NCBI RefSeq assembly: GCF_052857255.1
Contig: NW_027526683.1
Span: forward strand, 1-64,000
DNA: 64,000 nt
Direction: 5' to 3'
Source: Amblyomma americanum
Taxonomy: Eukaryota; Arthropoda; Arachnida; Ixodida; Ixodidae
A model generated the notes under the pieces. It did no database searches. It had not been told where the DNA came from and worked only from the letters and a program-made list of their open reading frames with translations. Each line of letters opens with the position of its first letter. The stretch's first letter is position 1. Position numbers and translations under genes: made by a program. Shown here piece after piece: positions 46,663 through 58,012 of the stretch.

Positions 46663-49600
46663 TTATAAGAGAAAAAAGTTTTGACGCGTATCAGAGGAAC
46701 ACTTGTAAAACCGATGTGTTGTGATTTAGCTCGTTTCGGTCTAAAACAGCTTGTTTCGCTGTATTAAGCAAGAATACGTGCTTTTCGCGCAGTTATAAGA
46801 GAAAAAGTTTTGACGCGTGTCACAGGGACACGTGTAAAACCGACGTGTTCAGATTTAGCTCGTTTCGGTCTAAAACAGCTTGATTCGTTGTATTAAGAAC
46901 GAATACATGCTTTTCGCGCAGTTATAAGAGAAAAAGTTTTGACGAGTATCACGTGGATACTTGTAAAACCGATGCGTTCAGATACAGCTCGTTTCGGTCT
47001 AAAACAGCTTGTTTCGTTTTATTAAGCACGAATACATGCTTTTCGCGCAGTTATAAGAGAAAAAGTTTTGACGCGTATCAGAGGAACACTTGTAAAACCG
47101 ATGTGTTGTGTTTTAACTCGTTTCGGTATAAAACAGCTTGTTTCGCTGTATTAAGCAAGAATACATGCTTTTCGCGCAGTTATAAGAGAAAAGGTTGTGA
47201 CGCGTGTCACAGGGACACTAGTAAAACCGATGTGTTCAGATTAAGCTCGTTTCGGTCTAAAACAGCTTGTTTCGTTGTATTAAGCAAGAATACATGCTTT
47301 TCGCGCAGTTATAAAAGAAAAAGTTTTGACGCGTATCAGAGGAACACTTGTAAAACCGATGTGTTGTGATTTAGCTCGTTCGGTCTAAAACAGCTTGTTT
47401 CGCTGTATTAAGCAAGAATACATGCTTTTCGCGCAGTTATAAGAGAAAAAGTTTTGACGCGTGTCACAGGGACACTTGTAAAACCGATGAGTTCAGATTT
47501 ACCTCGTTTCGGTCTAAAACAACTTGTTTCTTTGAACTAAGCACGAATACATGCTTTTCGCGCAGTTATAAGAGAAAAAGTTTTGACGCGTATCAGAGGA
47601 ACACTTGTAAAACCGATGTGTTGTGATTTAGCTCGTTTCGGTCTAAAACAGCTTGTTTCGCTGTATTAAGCAAGAATACGTGCTTTTCGCGCAGTTATAA
47701 GAGAAAAAGTTTTGACGCGTGTCACAGGGACACGTGTAAAACCGACGTGTTCAGATTTAGCTCGTTTCGGTCTAAAACAGCTTGATTCGTTGTATTAAGC
47801 ACGAATACATGCTTTTCGCGCAGTTATAAGAGAAAAACTTTTGACGAGTATCACGTGGATACTTGTAAAACCGATGCGTTCAGATACAGCTCGTTTCGGT
47901 CTAAAACAACTTGTTTCGTTTTATTAAGCACGAATACATGCTTTTCGCGCAGTTATAAGAGAAAAAGTTTTGACGCGTATCAGAGGAACACTTGTAAAAC
48001 CGATGTGTTGTGATTTAACTCGTTTCGGTATAAAACAGCTTCTTTCGCTGTATTAAGCAAGAATACATGCTTTTCGCGCAGTTATAAGAGAAAAGGTTGT
48101 GACGCGTGTCACAGGGACACTAGTAAAACCGATGTGTTCAGATTAAGCTCGTTTCGGTCTAAAACAGCTTGTTTCGCTGTATTAAGCACGAATACATGCT
48201 TTTCGCGCAGGTATAAGAGAAAAAGTTTTGACGCGTGTCACAGCGACACTTGTAAAACCGATGTGTTCAGATTTAGCTCGTTTCGGTCTAAAACAGCTTG
48301 TTTCGCTGTATTAAGCCAGAATACGTGCTTTTCGCGCAGTTATAAGAGAAAAGGTTGTGACGCGTGTCACAGGGACACTAGTAAAACCGATGTGTTCAGA
48401 TCTAGCTCGTTTTGGTGTAAAACAGCTTGTTTCGTTGTATTAAGCACGAAAACATGCTTTTCGCGCAGTTATAAGAGAAAAAGTTTTGACGAGTATCACG
48501 TGGATACTTGTAAAACCGATGCGTTCAGATACAACTCGTTTCGGCCTAAAACAGCTTGTTTCGTTTTATTAAGCACGAATACATGCTTTTCGCGCAGTTA
48601 TAAGAGAAAAAGTTTTGACGCGTATCAGAGGAACACTTGTAAAACCGATGTGTTGTGATTTAACTCGTTTCGGTCTAAAACAGCATGTTTCGCTGTATTA
48701 AAAGAATACATGCTTTTCGCGCAGTTATAAGAGAAAAAGATGTGACGCCTGTCACAGGGACACTTGTAAAACCGATGTGTTCAGATTTAGCTCGTTTCGG
48801 TCTAAAACAGCTTGTTTCGTTGTATTAAGCACGAATACATGCTTTTCGCGCAGGTATAAGAGAAAAAGTTTTAAAGGCATGTCACAGGGACACTTGTAAA
48901 ACCGATGTGTTCAGATCTAGCTCGTTTTGGTGTAAAACAGCTTGTTTCGTTGTATTAAGCACGAATACATGCTTTTCGCGCAGTTATCAGAGAAAAAGTT
49001 TTGACGCGTATCAGAGGAACACTTGTAAAACCGATGTGTTGCTATTTAGCTCGTCTCGGTCTAAAACAGCTTGTTTCGCTGTATTAAGCAAGAATACATG
49101 CTTTTCGCGCAGTTATAAGAGAAAAAGTTTTGACGCGTGTCACAGGGACACTTGTAAAACCGATGTGTTGTGATTTAGCTCGTTTCGGTCTAGAACAGCT
49201 TGTTTCGTTGTATTAAGCAAGAATACATGCTTTTCGCGCAGTTATAAGAGAAAAAGTTTTGACGCGTATCAGAGGAACACTTGTAAAACCGATGTGTTGT
49301 GATTTAGCTCGTTTCGGTCTAAGACAGCTTGTTTCGCTGTATTAAGCAAGAATACATGCTTTCCGCGCAGTTATAAGAGAAAAAGTTTTAAAGGCGTGTC
49401 ACAGAGACACTTGTAAAACCGATGTGTTCAGATTTACCCTGTTTCGGTCTAAAACAGCTTGTTTCGTTAGACTAAGCACGAATACATGCTTTTCGCGCAG
49501 TTATAAGAGAAAAAAGTTTTGACGCGTATCAGAGGAACACTTGTAAAACCGATGTGTTGTGATTTAGCTCGTTTCGGTCTAAAACAGCTTGTTTCGCTGT

Positions 49601-52080
49601 ATTAAGCAAGAATACGTGCTTTTCGCGCAGTTATAAGAGAAAAAGTTTTGACGCGTGTCACAGGGACACGTGTAAAACCGACGTGTTCAGATTTAGCTCG
49701 TTTTGGTCTAAAACAGCTTGATTCGTTGTATTAAGAACGAATACATGCTTTTCGCGCAGTTATAAGAGAAAAAAGTTTTGACGCGTATCAGAGGAACACT
49801 TGTAAAACCGATGTGTTGTGATTTAGCTCGTTTCGGTCTAAAACAGCTTGTTTCGCTGTATTAAGCAAGAATACGTGCTTTTCGCGCAGTTATAAGAGAA
49901 AAAGTTTTGACGCGTGTCACAGGGACACGTGTAAAACCGACGTGTTCAGATTTAGCTCGTTTTGGTCTAAAACAGCTTGATACTTGTAAAACCGATGTGT
50001 TGTGATTTAACTCGTTTCGGTATAAAACAGCTTGTTTCGCTGTATTAAGCAAGAATACATGCTTTTCGCGCAGTTATAAGAGAAAAGGTTGTGACGCGTG
50101 TCACAGGGACACTAGTAAAACCGATGTGTTCAGATTAAGCTCGTTTCGGTCTAAAACAGCTTGTTTCGTTGTATTAAGCAAGAATACATGCTTTTCGCGC
50201 AGTTATAAAAGAAAAAGTTTTGACGCGTATCAGAGGAACACTTGTAAAACCGATGTGTTGTGATTTAGCTCGTTTCGGTCTAAAACAGCTTGTTTCGCTG
50301 TATTAAGCAAGAATACATGGTTTTCGCGCAGTTATAAGAGAAAAAGTTTTGACGCGTGTCACAGGGACACTTGTAAAACCGATGTGTTCAGATTTACCTC
50401 GTTTCGGTCTAAAACAACTTGTTTCGTTGAACTAAGCACGAATACATGCTTTTCGCGCAGTTATAAGAGAAAAAAGTTTTGACGCGTATCAGAGGAACAC
50501 TTGTAAAACCGATGTGTTGTGATTTAGCTCGTTTCGGTCTAAAACAGCTTGTTTCGCTGTATTAAGCAAGAATACGTGCTTTTCGCGCAGTTATAAGAGA
50601 AAAAGTTTTGACGCGTGTCACAGGGACACGTGTAAAACCGACGTGTTCAGATTTAGCTCGTTTCGGTCTAAAACAGCTTGATTCGTTGTATTAGGCACGA
50701 ATATATGCTTTTCGCGCAGTTATAAGAGAAAAAGTTTTGACGAGTATCACGTGGATACTTGTAAAACCGATGCGTTCAGATACAGCTCGTTTCGGTCTAA
50801 AACAACTTGTTTCGTTTTATTAAGCACGAATACATGCTTTTCGCGCAGTTATAAGAGAAAAAGTTTTGACGCGTATCAGAGGAACACTTGTAAAACCGAT
50901 GTGTTGTGATTTAACTCGTTTCGGTATAAAACAGCTTGTTTCGCTGTATTAAGCAAGAATACATGCTTTTCGCGCAGTTATAAGAGAAAAGGTTGTGACG
51001 CGTGTCACAGGGACACTAGTAAAACCGATGTGTTCAGATTAAGCTCGTTTCGGTCTAAAACAGCTTGTTTCGCTGTATTAAGCACGAATACATGCTTTTC
51101 GCGCAGGTATAAGAGAAAAAGTTTTGACGCGTGTCACAGCGACACTTGTAAAACCGATGTGTTCAGATTTAGCTCGTTTCGGTCTAAAACAGCTTGTTTC
51201 GCTGTATTAGGCCAGAATACGTGCTTTTCGCGCAGTTACAAGAGAAAAAGTTTTGACGCGTGTCACAGGGACACTTGTAAAACCGATGTGTTCAGATCTA
51301 GCTCGTTTTGGTGTAAAACAGCTTGTTTCGTTGTATTAAGCACGAAAACATGCTTTTCGCGCAGTTATAAGAGAAAAAGTTTTGACGAGTATCACGTGGA
51401 TACTTGTAAAACCGATGCGTTCAGATACAACTCGTTTCGGCCTAAAACAGCTTGTTTCGTTTTATTAAGCACGAATACATGCTTTTCGCGCAGTTATAAG
51501 AGAAAAAGTTTTGACGCGTATCAGAGGAACACTTGTAAAACCGATGTGTTGTGATTTAACTCGTTTCGGTCTAAAACAGCATGTTTCGCTGTATTAAAAG
51601 AATACATGCTTTTCGCGCAGTTATAAGAGAAAAAGATGTGACGCCTGTCACAGGGACACTTGTAAAACCGATGTGTTCAGATTTAGCTCGTTTCGGTCTA
51701 AAACAGCTTGTTTCGTTGTATTAAGCACGAATACATGCTTTTCGCGCAGGTATAAGAGAAAAAGTTTTAAAGGCATGTCACAGGGACACTTGTAAAACCG
51801 ATGTGTTCAGATCTAGCTCGTTTTGGTGTAAAACAGCTTGTTTCGTTGTATTAAGCACGAATACATGCTTTTCGCGCAGTTATCAGAGAAAAAGTTTTGA
51901 CGCGTATCAGAGGAACACTTGTAAAACCGATGTGTTGCTATTTAGCTCGTCTCGGTCTAAAACAGCTTGTTTCGCTGTATTAAGCAAGAATACATGCTTT
52001 TCGCGCAGTTATAAGAGAAAAAGTTTTGACGCGTGTCACAGGGACACTTGTAAAACCGATGTGTTGTGATTTAGCTCGTT
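46663..52080 (-). repeat. Duplicate of 40.5-45.96 kb (offset 6,122-6,124 bp)
   Basis: Markers recur at a constant shift of 6,122-6,124 bp: 40,829 to 46,953, 42,012 to 48,134, 42,785 to 48,907, 43,739 to 49,861 and 44,908 to 51,030. The 74 bp deletion is present in both halves (43,857 and 49,979), so it predates this duplication. Differences include CTCGTTCGGTC at about 47,378, a gene-conversion-like swap at 48,340-48,390 (the GGTTGTGACG and ACTAGT allele in place of the ACTTGT allele), and AGGCCAGAATACG near 51,209. Confidence 0.82.
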
Positions 52081-55000
52081 TCGGTCTAAAACAGCTTGTT
52101 TCGTTGTATTAAGCAAGAATACATGCTTTTCGCGCAGTTATAAGAGAAAAAGTTTTGACGCGTATCAGAGGAACACTTGTAAAACCGATGTGTTGTGATT
52201 TAGCTCGTTTCGGTCTAAGACAGCTTGTTTCGCTGTATTAAGCAAGAATACATGCTTTCCGCGCAGTTATAAGAGAAAAAGTTTTAAAGGCGTGTCACAG
52301 AGACACTTGTAAAACCGATGTGTTCAGATTTACCCCGTTTCGGTCTAAAACAGCTTGTTTCGTTAGACTAAGCACGAATACATGCTTTTCGCGCAGTTAT
52401 AAGAGAAAAAAGTTTTGACGCGTATCAGAGGAACACTTGTAAAACCGATGTGTTGTGATTTAGCTCGTTTCGGTCTAAAACAGCTTGTTTCGCTGTATTA
52501 AGCAAGAATACGTGCTTTTCGCGCAGTTATAAGAGAAAAAGTTTTGACGCGTGTCACAGGGACACGTGTAAAACCGACGTGTTCAGATTTAGCTCGTTTT
52601 GGTCTAAAACAGCTTGATTCGTTGTATTAAGAACGAATACATGCTTTTCGCGCAGTTATAAGAGAAAAAAGTTTTGACGCGTATCAGAGGAACACTTGTA
52701 AAACCGATGTGTTGTGATTTAGCTCGTTTCGGTCTAAAACAGCTTGTTTCGCTGTATTAAGCAAGAATACGTGCTTTTCGCGCAGTTATAAGAGAAAAAG
52801 TTTTGACGCGTGTCACAGGGACACGTGTAAAACCGACGTGTTCAGATTTAGCTCGTTTCGGTCTAAAACAGCTTGATTCGTTGTATTAAGAACGAATACA
52901 TGCTTTTCGCGCAGTTATAAGAGAAAAAGTTTTGACGAGTATCACGTGGATACTTGTAAAACCGATGTGTTGTGATTTAACTCGTTTCGGTATAAAACAG
53001 CTTGTTTCGCTGTATTAAGCAAGAATACATGCTTTTCGCGCAGTTATAAGAGAAAAGGTTGTGACGCGTGTCACAGGGACACTAGTAAAACCGATGTGTT
53101 CAGATTAAGCTCGTTTCGGTCTAAAACAGCTTGTTTCGTTGTATTAAGCAAGAATACATGCTTTTCGCGCAGTTATAAAAGAAAAAGTTTTGACGCGTAT
53201 CAGAGGAACACTTGTAAAACCGATGTGTTGTGATTTAGCTCGTTTCGGTCTAAAACAGCTTGTTTCGCTGTATTAAGCAAGAATACATGGTTTTCGCGCA
53301 GTTATAAGAGAAAAAGTTTTGACGCGTGTCACAGGGACACTTGTAAAACCGATGTGTTCAGATTTACCTCGTTTCGGTCTAAAACAACTTGTTTCGTTGA
53401 ACTAAGCACGAATACATGCTTTTCGCGCAGTTATAAGAGAAAAAAGTTTTGACGCGTATCAGAGGAACACTTGTAAAACCGATGTGTTGTGATTTAGCTC
53501 GTTTCGGTCTAAAACAGCTTGTTTCGCTGTATTAAGCAAGAATACGTGCTTTTCGCGCAGTTATAAGAGAAAAAGTTTTGACGCGTGTCACAGGGACACG
53601 TGTAAAACCGACGTGTTCAGATTTAGCTCGTTTCGGTCTAAAACAGCTTGATTCGTTGTATTAGGCACGAATATATGCTTTTCGCGCAGTTATAAGAGAA
53701 AAAGTTTTGACGAGTATCACGTGGATACTTGTAAAACCGATGCGTTCAGATACAGCTCGTTTCGGTCTAAAACAGCTTGTTTCGTTTTATTAAGCACGAA
53801 TACATGCTTTTCGCGCAGTTATAAGAGAAAAAGTTTTGACGCGTATCAGAGGAACACTTGTAAAACCGATGTGTTGTGATTTAACTCGTTTCGGTATAAA
53901 ACAGCTTGTTTCGCTGTATTAAGCAAGAATACATGTTTTTCGCGCAGTTATAAGAGAAAAGGTTGTGACGCGTGTCACAGGGACACTAGTAAAACCGATG
54001 TGTTCAGATTAAGCTCGTTTCGGTCTAAAACAGCTTGTTTCGCTGTATTAAGCACGAATACATGCTTTTCGCGCAGGTATAAGAGAAAAAGTTTTGACGC
54101 GTGTCACAGCGACACTTGTAAAACCGATGTGTTCAGATTTAGCTCGTTTCGGTCTAAAACAGCTTGTTTCGCTGTATTAAGCAAGAATACGTGCTTTTCG
54201 CGCAGTTACAAGAGAAAAAGTTTTGACGCGTGTCACAGGGACACTTGTAAAACCGATGTGTTCAGATCTAGCTCGTTTTGGTGTAAAACAGCTTGTTTCG
54301 TTGTATTAAGCACGAACACATGCTTTTCGCGCAGTTATAAGAGAAAAAGTTTTGACGAGTATCACGTGGATACTTGCAAAACCGATGCGTTCAGATACAA
54401 CTCGTTTCGGCCTAAAACAGCTTGTTTCGTTTTATTAAGCACGAATACATGCTTTTCGCGCAGTTATAAGAGAAAAAGTTTTGACGCGTATCAGAGGAAC
54501 ACTTGTAAAACCGATGTGTTGTGATTTAACTCGTTTCGGTCTAAAACAGCTTGTTTCGCTGTATTAAGCAAGAATACATGCTTTTCGCGCAGTTATAAGA
54601 GAAAAAGATGTGACGCCTGTCACAGGGACACTTGTAAAACCGATGTGTTCAGATTTAGCTCGTTTCGGTCTAAAACAGCTTGTTTCGTTGTATTAAGCAC
54701 GAATACATGCTTTTCGCGCAGGTATAAGAGAAAAAGTTTTAAAGGCATGTCACAGGGACACTTGTAAAACAGATGTGTTCAGATCTAGCTCGTTTTGGTG
54801 TAAAACAGCTTGTTTCGTTGTATTAAGCACGAATACATGCTTTTCGCGCAGTTATCAGAGAAAAAGTTTTGACGCGTATCAGAGGAACACTTGTAAAACC
54901 GATGTGTTGCTATTTAGCTCGTTTCGGTCTAAAACAGCTTGTTTCGCTGTATTAAGCAAGAATACATGCTTTTCGCGCAGTTATAAGAGAAAAAGTTTTG

Positions 55001-55261
55001 ACGCGTGTCACAGGGACACTTGTAAAACCGATGTGTTGTGATTTAACTCGTTTCGGTCTAAAACAGCTTGTTTCGCTGTATTAAGCAAGAATACATGCTT
55101 TTCGCGCAGTTATAAGAGAAAAAGATGTGACGCGTGTCACAGGGACACTTGTAAAACCGATGTGTTCAGATTTAGCTCGTTTCGGTCTAAAACAGCTTGT
55201 TTCGTTGTATTAAGCACGAATACATGCTTTTCGCGCAGGTATAAGAGAAAAAGTTTTAAAG
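52081..55261 (-). repeat. Variant higher-order unit (about 2.97 kb spacing)
   Basis: Markers of the 22-mer recur at a shift of about 2,970 bp from the preceding unit (51,030 to 54,000 and 51,803 to 54,775). This unit keeps an undeleted version of the 43.86 kb region: 52,861-52,990 has the full CAGCTTGATTCG monomer running through GACGAGTATCACG. It has AAGCAAGAATAC where earlier units have AAGCCAGAATAC or TTAAAAGAATAC, and a private AAACAGATGTG near 54,769. Confidence 0.78.
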
Positions 55262-57953
55262 GCGTGTCACAGGGACACTTGTAAAACCGATGTGTTCAGA
55301 TTTACCTCGTTTCGGTCTAAAACAGCTTGTTTCGTTGGACTAAGCAGGAATACATGCTTTTCGCGCAGTTATAAGAGAAAAAGTGTTGACGCTTATCAGA
55401 GGAACACTTGTAAAACCGATGTTTTGTGATTTAGCTCGTTTCGGTCTAAAACAGCTTGTTTCGCTGTATTAAGCAAGAATACGTGCTTTTCGCGCAGTTA
55501 TAAGAGAAAAAGTTTTGACGCGTGTCAAAGGGACACGTGTAAAACCGATGTGTTTTGACGAGTATCAGAGGAACACTTGTAAAACCGATGTGTTGTGATT
55601 TAACTCGTTTCGGTCTAAAACAGCTTGTTTCGCTGTATTAAGCAAGAATACATGCTTTTCGCGCAGTTATAAGAGAAAAAGATGTGACGCGTGTCACAGG
55701 GACACTTGTAAAACCGATGTGTTCAGATTTAGCTCGTTTCGGTCTAAAACAGCTTGTTTCGTTGTATTAAGCACGAATACATGCTTTTCGCGCAGGTATA
55801 AGAGAAAAAGTTTTGACGCGTGTCACTGGGACACTTGTAAAACCGATGTGTTGTGATTTAGCTCGTTTCGGTCTAAAACAGGTTGTTTCGTTGTATTAAG
55901 CAAGAATACATGCTTTTCGCGCAGTTATAAGAGAAAAAGTTTTGACGCGTATCAGAGGAGCACTTGTAAAACCGATGTGTTGTGATTTAGCTCGTTTCGG
56001 TCTAAAACAGCTTGTTTCGCTGTATTAAGCAAGAATACGTGCTTTTCTCGCAGTTATAAGAGAAAAAGTTTTGACGCGTGTCGCAGGGACACGTGTAAAA
56101 CCGACGTGTTCAGATTTCGCTCGTTTCGATCTAAAACAGCTTGATTCGTTGTATTAAGCAAGAATACGTGCTTTTCGCGCAGTTACAAGAGAAAAAGTTT
56201 TGACGCGTGTCACAGGGACACTTGTAAAACCGATGTGTTCAGATTTACCCCGTTTCGGTCTAAAACAGCTTGTTTCGTTAGACTAAGCACGAATACATGC
56301 TTTTCGCGCAGTTATAAGAGAAAAAGTTTTGACGCGTGTCACAGGGACACTTGTAAAACCGATGTGTTCATATTTACCTCGTTTCGGTCTAAAACAACTT
56401 GTTTCGTTGAACTAAGCACGAATACATGCTTTTCGCGCAGTTATAAGAGAAAAAAGTTTTGACGCGTATCAGAGGAACACTTGTAAAACCGATGTGTTGT
56501 GATTTAGCTCGTTTCGGTCTAAAACAGCTTGTTTCGCTGTATTAAGCAAGAATACGTGCTTTTCGCGCAGTTATAAGAGAAAAAGTTTTGACGCGTGTCA
56601 CAGGGACACGTGTAAAACCGACGTGTTCAGATTTAGCTCGTTTCGGTCTAAAACAGCTTGATTCGTTGTATTAAGCACGAATACATGCTTTTCGCGCAGT
56701 TATAAGAGAAAAAGTTTTGACGAGTATCACGTGGATACTTGTAAAACCGATGCGTTCAGATACAGCTCGTTTCGGTCTAAAACAGCTTGTTTCGTTTTAT
56801 TAAGCACGAATACATGCTTTTCGCGCAGTTATAAGAGAAAAAGTTTTGACGCGTATCAGAGGAACACTTGTAAAACCGATGTGTTGTGATTTAGCTCGTT
56901 TCGGTCTAAAACAGCTTGTTTCGCTGTATTAAGCAAGAATACATGGTTTTCGCGCAGTTATAAGAGAAAAAGTTTTGACGCGTGTCACAGGGACACTTGT
57001 AAAACCGATGTGTTCAGATTTACCTCGTTTCGGTCTAAAACAACTTGTTTCGTTGAACTAAGCACGAATACATGCTTTTCGCGCAGTTATAAGAGAAAAA
57101 AGTTTTGACGCGTATCAGAGGAACACTTGTAAAACCGATGTGTTGTGATTTAGCTCGTTTCGGTCTAAAACAGCTTGTTTCGCTGTATTAAGCAAGAATA
57201 CGTGTTTTTCGCGCAGTTATAAGAGAAAAAGTTTTGACGCGTGTCACAGGGACACGTGTAAAACCGACGTGTTCAGATTTAGCTCGTTTCGGTCTAATAC
57301 AGCTTGATTCGTTGTATTAAGCACGAATACATGCTTTTCGCGCAGTTATAAGAGAAAAAGTTTTGACGAGTATCACGTGGATACTTGTAAAACCGATGCG
57401 TTCAGATACAGCTCGTTTCGGTCTAAAACAGCTTGTTTCGTTTTATTAAGCACGAATACATGCTTTTCGCGCAGTTATAAGAGAAAAAGTTTTGACGCGT
57501 ATCAGAGGAACTTGTAAAACCGATGTGTTGTGATTTAACTCGTTTCGGTATAAAACAGCTTGTTTCGCTGTATTAAGCAAGAATACATGCTTTTCGCGCA
57601 GTTATAAGAGAAAAGGTTGTAACGCGTGTCACAGGGACACTAGTAAAACCGATGTGTTCAGATTAAGCTCGTTTCGGTCTAAAACAGCTTGTTTCGCTGT
57701 ATTAAGCACGAATACATGCTTTTCGCGCAGGTATAAGAGAAAAAGTTTTGACGCGTGTCACAGGGACACTTGTAAAACCGATGTGTTCAGATTTAGCTCG
57801 TTTCGGTCTAAAACAGCTTGTTTCGCTGTATTAAGCAAGAATACGTGCTTTTCGCGCAGTTACAAGAGAAAAAGTTTTGACGCGTGTCACAGGGACACTT
57901 GTAAAACCGATGTGTTCAGATCTAGCTCGTTTTGGTGTAAAACAGCTTGTTTC
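55262..57953 (-). repeat. Related higher-order unit with truncated monomer, copy 1 (about 2.75 kb offset)
   Basis: The unit is marked by TTGGACTAAGCAGG, AAAAAGTGTTGACGCTTATC (about 55,380), a fused monomer CGATGTGTTTTGACGAG (about 55,546-55,562) with about 89 bp missing, AACAGGTTGTTTCG, CTTTTCTCGCAG with GTCGCAGGG, and a CATATTTACCTCG monomer. The same ordered set recurs from about 58,013. Copy 1 has CACTGGGAC near 55,826 and a 3 bp loss in GAGGAACTTGTAAAAC near 57,508. Confidence 0.8.
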
Positions 57954-58012
57954 GCTGTATTAAGCAAGAATACATGCTTTTCGCGCAGTTATAAGAGAAA
58001 AAGTTTTGACGC

